Source: Angiostrongylus vasorum
Lineage: Eukaryota; Nematoda; Chromadorea; Rhabditida; Metastrongylidae
DNA length: 64,000 nucleotides
Direction of reading: 5' to 3'
NCBI GenBank assembly: GCA_018806985.1
Contig: JADANN010000462.1
Span: 124,001-188,000 of the forward strand
This document shows positions 11,794 to 24,475 of this stretch, piece by piece; the first letter of the stretch is position 1; each line of letters opens with the position of its first letter. The translations under genes and the position numbers were made by a program. Below the pieces are notes generated by a model. The model saw nothing but the letters and a program-made list of their open reading frames with translations. It did no database searches and was not told the DNA's origin.

Positions 11794-14700
11794 ATGATTC
11801 TATTGCAGGACACGTTTCCATGGGATCGTCTGCCGAAAGAGCTGCAGGTGAAAGTGCTAGAGCATCTACATCGCCGAGATCTCAGTCGATGTCGAATGCT
11901 TAATCGCGAAATGTTCGCCACCATTAAAGCCAGCGAACGCTCAATGAGAAAGAGGAGCCTAGAACTCGTCCGCATTGAACGGGTACAGATGTGAAATCCA
12001 CTACTAAATACTAATGGGAATTCTTTTAATACAGTGGTCCCTCTACTTATTACAAGGGCAATGATAATATTGATAGTGACAATTGTAATAATAATATTTT
12101 AGTTCATTGTCAAACCTATTTAAAATTTTTCACAAAGCCTTTATTGAGGTCAACGCTTAGGTGCGTCCACCTTTCAGAGTCGCGATGATTCGAGTCGGGT
12201 GTTTACAGCAGTTGTATTTCGAGACGTGTGAGCTTTCTTACTATCACGTGGACTCCATTCTCGTAGAGAGAAGCACTGCATTGCGAAGCGGCCTCACCCA
12301 GACTGACTTTTTTCGTTCACTTGGACACTTGGATGACCCATCCTCACTGGTTGTGAGGCCCCCCAGCACAATCTCCTTTTTTTCGGAGTATTGCTGGTTT
12401 ACCCATTGTGTTTCCACGGAGTCTCGAGGTCATCGTAGCCAAAGCCTGCTCTAGGACGTCCCTACCACAGATAGTCGCAACCCTCATGGATCAGAGGGAG
12501 ATTTGCCATCATGCAACTGGTTTGATACCAGGACGGTGGTCGATCCTGGCATTGCTTTACTCTTAGCTGGGGTTCCTGATGGAAACGCCGGACTCCTTCT
12601 CAGCTTGGGAGACCCTTGCCGTTGGGTTGAAACCCTCCGCCGTACATCGCAGCCCGATACCCAGGAACACCTCCCAGCCACTATGAGGCGGTAGACCGTT
12701 GAGAGGTTGCATACATACAACAATAATTAATAAAGATAATCTCGTGGTTTCTTCATGTGATCCGAGCTCACGTATTTACGCGTTCACCACCACACCATGC
12801 AGGTGCTTCGTTTCGCCTGTCTCTCAGCTAGTTCTATCGATCAGTGCCATCAGTAATCACCCGTCAATAGGATTGCTCTGGGCAGCCCAAATCGGCATTG
12901 AATTATAGTTAAGCTGAGGCTGTAGTTGAAATCACAATGTTAACTTAAAGGCTGATAGCGCGTTCGGTCCCCACCACAGACACCTGTGATCCGGAGTTTT
13001 TCAAATATCTCAGCATCATTGTGGTAATAATAATAGTAATAATAATTATCACAATGATAATAATAATAATAATAGCAATAATAATAGTTACAATAATAAT
13101 AATAGTAGTCGCCTCTTGTTGGTAGTAACAACTACTTTTTTCACATAGTAGTGAGTTTGTGAAAATCTACGTGCGTTTCAAGCGACTGCGAGAAAAGGAA
13201 ATTATTTGCACGAGCATAGAAATTTACGAAATTTCTCAACGCTTCGATAATTTCTGTCGGTTTCTTAACTCCTTTATATTCAGAAACTCCAGGTTATGTC
13301 AATTATTCAAGAGGGCTTAGAATATAAGAAGCTGTCAGTTTAGTTATTTGAAACTCCGTTTTTAGATCGGTCGGGGTAGAGTACAGTTGTCGATGAGATG
13401 CCAGGAAGAGGGAAAGAGTATGAAATGGGTGGCTTGTCAGAAAAGAAGACGCCACTATCCTCTCGTGCTTTCCAATGACATTAAGGTACTTTGCCCCTGT
13501 GCTCTCGTTCATACCGCTTATTTTTTATAGCTATAGCTTCGCAATTTTAGAGCAATCTTCTTCACGGGAAGCTCATTAGAATTGTCTTGCGATGAACATC
13601 CCTTGACTGTATGAAATATCAGGAAAATTCTGGAAGTGCCTTAAAACTGAGGGGAGCTCTGCTTCTTTGGAAAAGAGAAATAGTAAATATATTCCGCCTG
13701 TTATGAGTGTTAATAAGCCGCTTCCATAACGCATGCGACAGGCCCTAAATCACAAAATCTCTAAAAAGCAGCTCGCTGTTTCTTTGATAAGTACACACCA
13801 GGTTGTTGTTATACTATCAATTCACAAAAGCTGACGTTTCGGCGGGTTTCGCCTTCATCAGAGCCTTGAAAGGTTAAGTTCACTATAGTCTAGTCAGCTA
13901 CGTACCTCCATACTTGATACTTCATACTTGAATGGTCCGTCCTCATTGGTCCTGCGGGCCCCAGCACAATCTCCATTTTTCGGAGATTTGCTGGTTAATC
14001 CATTGTGGTTGCCTGGAATCCCGAGGCCAGCCTGACCAAAGTCTGCCCTAGGTTTTCACCACCACATGCAGTCGCAGCCCTTGTGGATCAGAGGGAGATT
14101 TGCACCATGCGACTTTGATACCAGAACGGCGGTGGATCCTGGTATTGGTTTACTCTTAACTAGGCTCCCTGATGAAAATGCCGGACTCCTTCTCAGCTCG
14201 GAAGACCCTGTCGGGGAGATGAATCTGCCCGCTGTATATCGCAGCCCGACACCCAGGAACACCTCCCAACCATGATGAGGCGGTAAACCGTTGGGAGGGT
14301 ACCTCCATAAACCAACAGAAAAGCCACGAAACCTTAGTTTCAATCGCATTGGCAACAAAGTGCCTTTTTTCACACAACATTTCGTCTTCTCCCTCCAGTA
14401 GGCATCCAAATGGAGCTGTCGTGGTTTCTGTAGAGTGTGACGGCTAATGCTCACAATGGATAGGATATGAGATGTCCGTTACTATAATTTTTGGGCAAGT
14501 GTACCGCGAAAAACTGTTTCCATAATGGACGCATTTACTGAAAGCACAACAATAGAAATGATATCTATTGACAAAACTGAAATATTTGCTGCAATTGATT
14601 CATTTCGTTCCAGAAGACATTAATTCATCTGTACCAAAATGTTCCTGCCGCTTCGCTTGACGCCGCCTCACTCCTTACTGACGAGCAGCACGAATACATT

Positions 14701-17021
14701 TCCTCGTCTGAAGTGCCTCCGATAATCATCGACCGATTAGCGGAAATCGCCAAAGGCAGTGAAATTGATCGACTGCGAATCAATGAGGTTTGTCAAAGAA
14801 CCTAAACCTTCGGAATCCACCGTCTAAGCATTTCAGTAGCACGAATCGCATGAAGAAAAAAAATTTTTCCCACATGCATCACCATGGTAGTTGCTCCAAG
14901 GTGAAAGAGATTAAATGGTACTGTGGTTTCAGATGGAGCTCTCCGACACGACGCTCTCCTCGATCTCCATTTGCCTTCGGCAGTCGTCGTGCCGTGTTCG
15001 TCTGCTCACCTTCGAGTTGAGCTCTTTGGTGTCCGTCTCTTCCTCGGCTCTCTTTCGTTTCGTCTCAGACGTGGCCCCAGCAGATATCGTTCTACGTATG
15101 CTCCGTGGATGCCGCGCAGAGCACTTCGGCACGGCTATGTGTCGATTCATCACCTCCAGACGATTCTTCAGTGTTTCTGAGTTAGTAGACATTGAGGGCA
15201 ACGACATCCCTATGCGGATAGATAACATCCTTCTTGCGGAGCTCAAAGCAACCACATTCCAGATCTCCGCTCCGAACTTTATCAATGCAGAGGGCCTACA
15301 GCAGTTTCTGAAGGTCAGTTCCTTAGCAGTTTTAACATCTACTTTGTTGCCTTCTCCTTCTTCTAATCTCATAGATGAATTTGTCTTTTTTGCTTAATTA
15401 TTTTGCACAGTCATTTCCTCTCCATTATGGCTACTGCATGAGGGTCACATGTGGGGCAGTGGTCGGAGGCGCCCTGCAACACACGTGGAATCGATCTCCG
15501 CGCCCATGGCTCATCAAGCCTTCCATCCCTCCGGGGGTCGGCAAACTGGTATCAGACTTGCCTGGGAGGTATAGCAGCACTGGCTCGATACATCGCTAGG
15601 CCACCGCGAGTCATTGTAAAGCCCAGATATGCATTCAATCACTTCCGAACGGTGCTTAATGAAATTGAATGCATAGCACATCCTTCAGGATTGATCAACG
15701 CCGAGAGCTTTATCCTTTTATTTATGGCAGCTGTATTTCTTGTTTATCGCACTGTGACTCACAGCAGTCAGCTCTTCGTTATCATGAAAACCTCTAGAAC
15801 AAACCCACGCTGCACCAGAACATGGCGTAGTACTCGTGGCTATCTTCTCACGACAAGTAGTAAAAGCAAAGCCTCAGCAAAAAAAAAGTGTGGGATTCTT
15901 GTGTCTCTCGTGCGTGCCTAGCCCACTGGCTACCTTTGCCGAGAGTTTTAAGAAACACGGAAACTGAATAACATAGCTTTTTTCCCCTTAAAGGTAAAAA
16001 GATAAAAACGGGGAACACTTCATATCAAAAGTCCCAGTACTATGCTTCAGGAAATCAAATACTGAGATAAATCATATGTTTCTACTATATCTTATATTTT
16101 TATTTCCTCCTTACAGACAAACTTCACACAACTAGTAGGTAGAAAAAAAGTTCTTCTATCTCTGACCTTTATGAAAACGCCATCCGGGAATAACGAAGTT
16201 GTTCCGATGTCACCTAAATTTTTGCTCTGTGAGAAACATTTCAACACTATACTCGTTGCCTAGGCAAGAGATTGAGTTTTAGTGGAATGAAATGATGACT
16301 TAAAATGTTTTTTAACCAATAGCCATAATCTATCTGGATTAAATGGGTTTAAATGTTAAAGCATTCGTCCTCAATTAACCCCCTTACGATGGGACCATGC
16401 ACATGATTCTACTGAATATCATAGATAACCTAAACAATGACTTGTTAGGACGTACCGATGTACCAAGTCTGTCTTTCTAGCATTCCATAAATATATGGTA
16501 GCAATTCTTCGATTGCGGAGCGGTAGGGGGCTTGGTTTGCCCAGGGCGTGGGGGTCAAACCATGGACCTTGTGTATAGTGCAAGTAACTTCTAACTACTG
16601 TATTACATGCGCCCCTCTATGAGATAAGAATAGTGTCTGCAAGCTCATAGCAAGAATAGATTACGCGTCCCACTTTAAGTGTGAAAATGCAGAACTATAT
16701 CCTTAGTCTGTTTTATTGGAAGAACAGAAAGAATGAAGGCCATTAAGACAGAGTGATATCAGAGTAGAATTTCATAGAATTTGACAGCGATGTTCTAATG
16801 ATGGTGGTTGGCCAGTGTTCGAACTCTTGCAGGCCGTGGCGAGCGGAGCACGACGAGTGGTGGCGGCGCGCATCCAGACGAACTTCCCGCTGGACGGACT
16901 CTGCATTCCAGCCGCATTGAGTCACAAACTGCTCATCAGGGACAAGTGCACTCTCGACATCTGCTCATCTACAGACTTCAACTCGCTGGGAGTCGGCTCT
17001 CTTGGCACATCAGTCATCTAG
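11794..17021 (+). CDS. F-box domain protein, four exons
   Basis: Exons are 11809-11982 (or from the ATG at 11794), 14614-14787, 14933-15313 and 16833-17021, ending in TAG. All junctions are phase 0 with AG/GT borders. The first exon encodes an F-box with the typical motif FPWDRLPKEL, followed by a leucine-rich helix and RDLSRCRMLNR, which is the Skp1-binding module of SCF ubiquitin ligases. The remaining 250 or so residues are hydrophobic and rich in Leu, Ser and Phe, like the F-box-associated C-terminal regions expanded in nematodes. They would bind an unknown substrate. The product is about 305-310 aa. The start is uncertain: the TTGCAG before 11809 may be a splice acceptor, or translation may begin at the in-frame ATG at 11794. 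A polyadenylation signal AATAAA lies near 17148. Intron 1 carries two element C copies and a family D copy, and intron 3 carries a SINE-A copy. Confidence 0.82.
12335..12715 (+). repeat. Element C, full length
   Basis: Full-length copy in F-box intron 1. It contains the hairpin block, GATCAGAGGGAGATTTGCCA, CGGACTCCTTCTCAGCTTGG and the 3' CACCTCCCAGCC...GGCGGTAGACCGTTG. Confidence 0.8.
12755..13025 (-). repeat. Family D copy
   Basis: Contains GCGCGTTCGGTCCCCACC, a box B-like segment, and ends AAATATCTCAGCATCATTGTGG. Only 40 bases separate it from the preceding element C copy. Confidence 0.6.
13022..13112. repeat. (TAA)n-rich microsatellite
   Basis: Imperfect AATAAT/ATAGTA trinucleotide repeats adjoining the family D 3' end, which may be its expanded tail. 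Confidence 0.8.
13785..13880. repeat. Foldback-element arm
   Basis: GCTGACGTTTCGGCGGG followed by GCCTTCATCAGAGCC matches the segment at 18325-18410 and the interior of the foldback element at 36135-36430. Confidence 0.45.
13925..14305 (+). repeat. Element C, full length
   Basis: The second element C copy in F-box intron 1, same orientation as that at 12335. It carries the hairpin block, GGATCAGAGGGAGATTTGC and the 3' CACCTCCCAACC...GGCGGTAAACCGTTG. Confidence 0.8.
15446..15722 (+). repeat. SINE-A copy in F-box intron 3
   Basis: Near full length. Begins CACATGTGGGGCAGTGGTCG and ends GGATTGATCAACGCCGAGAG followed by TTTATCCTTTTA. Confidence 0.85.
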
Positions 17022-17147
17022 GTTCTGTACAAAGGAATATTACGAGGTCTTCTACTATGAATGATGTATAAATGAATGACGTACATCTACTGGACGACGA
17101 GTTAGATTTTTAAAGTTTTTAGTACTCTTGTTTTATTAACTATTAGG

Positions 17148-17153
17148 AATAAA
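17148..17153 (+). terminator. Polyadenylation signal of the F-box gene
   Basis: AATAAA about 127 bases after the TAG at 17021 in the sense strand. Confidence 0.45.
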
Positions 17154-17629
17154 AAAGCTACTCAGTTGGGATTTCCACTGTATGAAAGGAATCGAATGGT
17201 GTTAGTGGAATTCGAGAGCCGAGTTGATTATTTCCTACGTAAACTTGAAGGGATCCAGTATTTCAAAAGCTCTTTCTACGATTTTCTCTCGAAGTACAAG
17301 ATTGAGAATCTGTAGTAGGATCGCTCTATTTCTTATTATATAACATTATATCGATTTTTTCTGAGGTTCTATTCTGCAGCATGTTCTCTTTCGGTGAAAA
17401 ACAGCACAATCGTTTGGTTTTTGACTGCTCCGGTGATAGTTTATCATTCGACGTCTGTTTATGAATGGGGAATGACAAATAACGAACAATATTGGTTTTT
17501 TCGACAACTCCTGCCACTTTTCCCGTAACGGAAGTAGTTCAGGAGTTTAGACCTCGAAACGTTCGAAGAAAATGGCACTGATCGAAAGAAATAGCTGAAA
17601 GACTGGCGAAACGAAGGACCTGCATGGTA

Positions 17630-17765
17630 TGATGATGAACGCTTTAGCCCCCAGAAAGGGTAATAGCGCGTTCGTTCCCTACCGCAAACACCTGCGATTC
17701 GGAGTTTTGCAAATATCTCAGCATCATTGTGGTTGTACCACACGTAATACCCTGCCATAAGGAAA
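17630..17765 (-). repeat. Family D copy
   Basis: GAACGCTTTAGCCCCCAGAAAGGG, GTTCGTTCCC and GCAAATATCTCAGCATCATTGTGG follow the order of a tRNA-like head and its 3' body. Confidence 0.65.
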
Positions 17766-17999
17766 TAATAGGCAGTAAATAAAAGTTAACATTCGAAGAA
17801 AAGAGTTCATTCTATCGCTTTAATGTTGCGTAAATTACTCAAAGCGTTACTGCCATTTTAAACCAACGGCGCGGTAAGCGTGGTTAAAAAATGGTGCGCA
17901 ATGATACATATTTGTCTCTGGTCTTACTTTTTTCGTGGGAAAATAAAGTCTTCTGTCCCTAGGAAAATTGATGGGAGATCTATTTAAGAGAAGCTCCTT

Positions 18000-18260
18000 C
18001 CAATTTCGAAGACCAGTGATTGCCACTGGTGAAGAACTAGGAATCTTTAAGCAGAGCTACCCCAGCGTTTCAGGAACAATCAACTTGACACGGAATGAAT
18101 GACATTCATGAGCGAGTCAAAATCCTCAATTGGTAACCGAACCTATGCCTTAATCCGAAGTCCTTCTTTGATAACGCACGTGAAGCAGTGAACTGAACGA
18201 AGGAAGTGATGGAATCCGCACAACATGTGAGGTCGGGTCATATAAATGAAAAATAGTAGA
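18000..18260 (+). repeat. SINE-B copy, strongly diverged
   Basis: The 3' end AATCCGCACAACATGTGAGG with GTCGGGTCATATAAATGAAA matches the SINE-B 3' signature. The 5' part is only weakly alignable. Confidence 0.45.
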
Positions 18261-18324
18261 TCCCGAGACTGACTTTCTTCTAACCTTGGCACTGATTAAT
18301 AATTCAGTGCTTTTCTTCATGAGC

Positions 18325-18410
18325 AAACACGAGGTTGGTATTACAATATGTATTAGTACAGAATAGCTGACGTTTCGGCGGTCCTGCCTTCACCAGAGCC
18401 TGAAATGTCA
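18325..18410. repeat. Foldback-element arm
   Basis: ACACGAGGTTGGTATTAC, then GCTGACGTTTCGGCGG and GCCTTCACCAGAGCC, as at 13785-13880. Confidence 0.45.
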
Positions 18411-19524
18411 ATTTGACATACAATCTATTCAGCCATACACTTCCATAACCTTAGCAGACAGAGCTTAACACACAAATTTGCTTTCGCAGCATAAGCGGCT
18501 TCTTTTAAGCGCTCACCGTTTTGTTCCTTATAAGTCTTCCAGGAATTTGATGGAGACTTGCCGCACAGAAGTACTACATGGGCGAGGTTACCAATGTGAA
18601 ACAGTAGACCATTTTAAGCTGGTTTAGGGCTCAAATGTTCAGTAACAGAAAGGAATAATGTTCAACAATCCTCGATAATCTCTTGGAAGTGGAATTTAAT
18701 TTTTGAAAACTTATGACGTCGTCGCGGCAGCCAAACGCATCAACGACACATTGGGGGGACAACTCCAATCCTTGTTGGACGAAACCCTTAAGCCCTTAAG
18801 CCGCGTTAGTGTTTAAAATACGAGGGTTTGCAAAAAAGTGAGCAAATTGCTTTCGTAGGTTCGAAGAAATCAGGGGATTCATATTGGTAGAATAAGACGA
18901 CGTGGAACTCCTAAGCGAACATCCGTAGATTCTAAAAGTTTCCATTTTAATTGACAGAAAATGCTCAGCGTGAATTGCTTACAATGCATTTGGTGCAAAA
19001 AAGAGAACATTTCAATTTTGAGGCAAAAATGTCTCGGTTAAGCAAAGTTATTTCAATTGCAACCAAAAGCGATGGAGCGATTCTCCACCTTACCTTTACA
19101 ACAGATAAATCTGCCTGAGCAGGAACAGGAATTTTGTTTGGAACTACCCCAAAAATAAAACAGCAGCGAAGGTGTGAGCCTGGTAAGGAAAAAAAGCAAA
19201 AAACTAGAGCTATCGCTCAGTAAGTGGGAAATATTATCGGGTCGAGGAGAACTTATTGACCTGATGTGGTTCTTTCTCTGTGCGATAGGTAGATTGAAGT
19301 ACGTTCACTGCAATAAATAGGCAAAGATGAGAACCTTAGTGGATTGACTGCATGGAGGTCTAACTGAGTCAATGAGAACACCGCGTGGAAGAATACTCCC
19401 TTAATTCTTAAAGTGGAACGAATTACTTCACAGACTGTAACTGCTTTTCTGTACGACTATGCCAGGAAAACTTTGAAGCTTATTAGAGATAACCACTATT
19501 ACCACCATTATCCAGTCACGTTCA

Positions 19525-19735
19525 GCGCATAGGTCAGAGATGTGTTGCGATATACACGTGGTCCTCGGTTCGATTCTTCGCCACGGACCCACCAAAACTT
19601 CCATCATTCCAGGGTCGACAAATCGCAAACAGACTTGTCTGGTTGAAGAGCAGCACTGAATTAACACATTGCTAGGCCACCGCAAGCTATTGTTTAGACC
19701 AGATGTGCATTCACTCACCCTGTAGATCCACAGGC
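19525..19735 (+). repeat. SINE-A copy, diverged
   Basis: Contains GGTTCGATTCTTCGCC (intact box B), CAGACTTGTCTGGTTG and CTAGGCCACCGCAAG. The 3' tail is missing. Confidence 0.6.
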
Positions 19736-20271
19736 TTGGCGGAGGCATCATCCGCTGAGGAAGAGCAAATTCACAAATGGCTGTCGGGTATCTCTCATAT
19801 CAAACGCGGGAATTATCGGTTAAAAGTAACTCCAAAATATTTACCTTTAATCTCAAGATTAATTTATTTTATGCTTTTGTCTGAATCGGCGTGAAGGATA
19901 TAATCCACATAGACGGCTATCCGCCGAAACAGAATTCATCCTGTGAACGCTTACATCTCAAGGTAGAGAGAGATATACGGCCACTTTCGGTCCGTTTAGC
20001 ACATAACGGACACGCACCATTCAGCGTGGCCCTCCGAATGCAATACGAGCAATTTTTTCGTTGGCTGCGGGTTTTCTGACTTTTTTGGGCAATAAAAAAA
20101 TAGTTTTCAATAGGTGCTGGGATTAAGAGGTCTTGAAGATAACAGGACTACAGAAGAGACTTTTTCCTATCGTTTTATAGATATGGAAGTTATGTTTCCT
20201 ACCATGTATTCTCTGATACTATGAACCATCGTTTAAAAACATAGTTCCTTACATTTGAAGGATTTCGCACG

Positions 20272-20530
20272 TTATCGTGTAGCGAAGTGGTCGGAAACAC
20301 CCTACAATACACATGGGATCAATCCCGGCGATCTAGGCTTACCAAGCCTTCCATCATTCCGGGATCGGTAAATTGGTACCAGGCTTGTCTGGGAGGATAG
20401 CAACACTGGCTCACTACATCGGTAGGCCTCATTGTAAAGGCCAGATATGCATTCAATCACCTCCATCGATGCTTAGAGAAGTCCAATGAATGGCGCCTGC
20501 CGCAGGGATTGACCAACGCTAAGAGCTCTT
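20272..20530 (+). repeat. SINE-A copy
   Basis: Begins at the box A-like GTGTAGCGAAGTGGTCGG and ends GGATTGACCAACGCTAAGAG before a T-rich run. Confidence 0.8.
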
Positions 20531-21628
20531 TTTTTGTTTTTTTTCCAAAGCTTTTTTTCTAAAAGTTTACATGTTATGTTGAGTATATTTCAGTGTTTCT
20601 TTTACCAGCACATTCCATTCAATCCCCATAACGGTTAAAACGGAATAGCAGTTGATTGTTAACCGAATTGTCTCTTAATGAACTTTTCAAAAAAGGGTTT
20701 TTCGCAAATCATTAAGTTCACCACATGATTTCTCTTTCCCCCATCCCTACTATTTTTTATCTGCTTTCGATTAGCTATCGAATGAATGTACATAGTGCGG
20801 GAAAAAAAACTCTGGAACGCACAAAGTGAAAATAGGCACTACAGTGCCCATCCCCTCCCCCTGGTCCAAACGCTCATGGACACTATAGTGCGCATATCGG
20901 GCTTTATGACCCAACACCCTGTGCACCACTTGGGACCCCATGACGTAGCTTCATGAATAGCCGACACTGGCGTAGTTGGTGGGCTATTAATTTTATTATC
21001 GTTGTTATTTTCAAACTATGCTCCAGCAAATGGTAATGAATTCACAATTTTCTTTTTTGACTTTGTCTTCGTCGAACTTCCCATTCACTTAGTTTGTTTT
21101 TTTCTGTCTACAGATGAATAGAACAAACCGAAGCATCGAAAAGGGAGGAGGTGAGTTAGTTGAATCTCTCCATGTACAATACCTTATTGCAAGTACATAA
21201 CTATTTCTACGTCTGAGCCAGATGCCGTTTTCAAAAAGTACAAGGTAAAGTGTACTTCAGACATTTGTAGCAGTTCCTGCTTACCTTTCCATCTCTATTC
21301 TTGCTGCTCCTATTCAATTTCCTAACAAAAGTTATCTTATCAGTCTAAACAATGATTGCCTTCGATGTTTCTGAGATTTCACTTTTGTCGGTTATTTTTT
21401 TCTGATGCTACGCGATTCTTCCAACCGGGACAACTGTGATAGTTTGTGCAACACAAAAAAGGTAAATAGAATAGCGCGGGAGATATTATCTGAAACAACC
21501 ACTGAGACGTAAGAGATTCCATCTACGTGGCTGGGGTACCGCCACCACTGCATCATGACACCTGAAGGCGCACCGATCTGCCGATTTGCACTGTTTCAAT
21601 AAAATAATGAAGTAAGGTAAGGGGGTAG

Positions 21629-21677
21629 TCACAGACCAATGACCGGTTTCAGAGGGTCTGTGGCATTGGTCTGATCG
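21629..21677. other. Short palindromic hairpin
   Basis: CAGACCAATG and its exact complement CATTGGTCTG are separated by about 25 bases (including GGTCTGTGG). It is followed by a pyrimidine-poor stretch and has no known role. Confidence 0.4.
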
Positions 21678-22464
21678 TAGCTAGCTTCGGAGTGGGAATA
21701 TCGAATTTCTTTCTAGACTGGGTTATCTTGATGGGAAATGAGCCCCATTGCAAATCATAGTTCGATACTCACAAACACCTTGCAGCCGCCAGATGGGGAC
21801 GCAACTGAGAGCACTGCTGGACCCAAGCAATAGCAAAGTGGTACCTGCGAAGCAGAACGGGTAAAAAGTAATTTTTTACCAAATAGTAATTTGAGGTGTT
21901 TCTTCTTGATAACCTTGCAAATAGTAGTTACTGTCCCACGTTTACTTCTAATATGATTGCAGTGCTTGAGTAACATCTTCTCTATTGTAATAAAATCTGA
22001 AGTAGTCCCTGAACTTATTACGTACCATAACACTTTAATTAAATTGAATAATACTATTAAACACTGAAATACCGACAACTGCTAGTAATAGCGCCTTCAC
22101 TAATAGTTTCATTTTCATTGTTCATCTAACTGAATGCTCACCCAAATTTAAAGGATTTTCAATTTTAAGAAGCAGTAGAAGATCCAGACCGTTTGCTCCT
22201 TGATTTCCACAACGCTCGTTAATCGACAAGTCGTCTCATACAGTCGCCGAACTTCTACCTTGCCCACGTTTAAGCATCCACGTGAAACTCGTCCGTAAAA
22301 TGAGTTGTCCTCTACCACCAAATTCCTTCGCAAAGCCAGAACTTATCCTTTTGTCATACGAGGGCAGACAATGAGGAACAAAATGACATTTAGTATGATA
22401 TGAAGTTAAAATCCTACCAATGTACCGCAGAGCTTTCACTATCATAGTCATTATCACAATCTTG

Positions 22465-22665
22465 TTTTTTCCACCATTGCTGTTGACCGATGGTTGCTGA
22501 TAGCACCGTTAGAATAAAAAACTGGCCAAGAGAAATGCAAAGCAAGGACCTCGGTTGGCCCAATGACTAGCATTTGATCCCTCGGAAAGGTAATCGTAGG
22601 TTCGAATCCCACTAAAGGCTCCCGGTTTTGTTCATATCTCGACATCATTGTGCTTATTTTTTGTC
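22465..22665 (-). repeat. Family D copy with intact box B
   Basis: Contains CGGTTGGCCCAATGACTAGC (box A-like), then GGTAATCGTAGGTTCGAATCCC with a perfect box B, and ends CATATCTCGACATCATTGTG. This supports a tRNA origin for family D. Confidence 0.65.
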
Positions 22666-24210
22666 CCACTTCTGTTAAGCAAGTATTCTAAAAATTTTTT
22701 CATTAATTCAAGGTGGAATGTTTGTGTTCTCAACACGTACTTCGATACGTTGGGAATGTGTCGCCAACGTTAAGAATGGCCAACAAAATTTTTGCTTTCT
22801 TTGACAGCGCATTCATGAAGTCCACAGTGTTGATCACTCTGTTTAGAGAGACGAAGCGTGGGGTGGATAAAAGCTGGTGCTTGTATCCAACAGCCACAAC
22901 CTTTATGATACGTACACGGTGTTTGAGCACTTAACTCTAGATGCATCGGCCAGACTAGCTCAATGTGCTGTGATTCCTGTCTCAGAACCGACGCTGTCTT
23001 TATTCTAAATAAGCGCAGTTGTTTAAAGTCGCAATATAAAGCTGCACGACCGAGCACAATTTTTTATGTGTGAATCCATCGGGAGACCTAATTTAGGCTT
23101 AATAGGCAGATGTACAACCGGCACTACCGAACACCTTCGTAACAACCTCACCGAAAAATTCCAGGACGAAAATTTCACACCAACGGTGAACAGCTTTCTG
23201 TACACTTATTGTTTTTGATGTCCACTTTTTAGGAACTAAGACTACTTGTGAACTGTGCGTAACTGAACAAGAAATCTGCTCACTCAAGTCAGAAAATTAG
23301 TTTTCCGAAACTCACTTCCATTTGACCTCTGCATAAATAAACAATATTTTTCTGGATTACACGAGGTTGCTAAGAACGATGAGGGCATGAAGAACCGCAG
23401 TGGAAGGCTGAATGGCTGTAGACAATTAAGTCGAATGATTGCGGATCTTAATAAGGAAAAAGGCACTAAAACGTTGGCCACAATGAAGTTTCTTAACAAC
23501 CACATCTAAGACTGATAATCTGGAAAAATCTCTGCAAGCTAGGCAGAGATATAAGACGAAAATGACGTGCAATCAAGCTTTGAAGTTTGAAGTCTTGCGA
23601 TTGATTTTTGAGCTTTTGAAAGCGCATTTTAGGGATGTGGACATGACTCGTCAACGCCCCCCCATTTCCAGCCCCATCAGCCGATGGTGGGACGCCCGTC
23701 GACTCGCCAACAGGGTGACCTTGGGCCCTGTTCACCTCACTTCGTCACCTGCGCATGCCATTCCTCTTCACCGCTTTCCGGTTTTTCCTACTAGTCAGCG
23801 TTCGACTCGTCATCACAGAGTTCGTTTTTTCATTCGGTTGTTATGCATGACTAACACTGCTGGAAATCTACATTTAATCACTGTGGGACGATAAAAATAG
23901 TCCTTACAATTTAAACGGAATGATCTTTAGTGTCCGTTGAAATGGTGACGGAAACTTGTAACATAAGAATAGTCAGAGGAAATTACCAGTGATCTACTTG
24001 AACGCTCAGCTCACCTGTGGTATAACACCAAGCGCAAATAATCTCCAAAGTTCCAGCTAGGGCGTAAAAAACCGGTCTAACGTTTGGCAATTGATCCTAA
24101 CATCGCTTTGCATCTCATTATGCATAAAAGCGATCCTAACCTTCTTTATCAGACCGATATCCCTAATGTTACTGTAGTACCTCGAAAAGTGAAAACTGAA
24201 GGGTCATAGA

Positions 24211-24475
24211 AAAAGGATAAAACCCTCGGCGTCCCTGAGGATGCGCCATGCATTTGTCTTCATCAAGCATCGTTGAAGGTGAGTAAATGCATATCTGGCC
24301 TTTACAACGACTGACAATGGCCTACAGATGTGTCGAGGCAGTGTTGCTATCCTGCCAGACAGGTCTGGTACCAATTTCCCGAACCCGGAGAGATGAAGGG
24401 CCTTGTGGGACTGAAGCGCAGGGATCGATCCCATGTGCACTGCACTGCTCCTCTGAACACTGCGCTACATGCTCC
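24211..24475 (-). repeat. SINE-A copy
   Basis: Reverse copy running from AAAGGATAAAACCCTCGGCG to GATCGATCCCATGTGCA and the head near 24460. Confidence 0.8.

Larger units (their letters stand above)
17160..24210. other. Gene-poor interval
   Basis: Apart from the repeats listed inside it, I see no exon chain with consistent phases in this 7-kb interval. A GC-richer patch at 23640-23820 is open on both strands but has no recognisable domain. A possible minus-strand exon at 21860-21792 (VPLCYCLGPAVLS) has no partners. Confidence 0.4.

Noticed and set aside
14056..14454. 132-codon minus-strand frame
   Set aside because: Translation of an element C copy; similar frames recur in other copies.
14929..15372. 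147-codon minus-strand frame
   Set aside because: Antisense shadow of F-box exon 3, which has correct splice borders on the plus strand.
22550..22625. tRNA-like sequence with a perfect box B
   Set aside because: No acceptor-stem pairing is visible and it continues into the family D body, so it is a SINE head rather than a tRNA gene.
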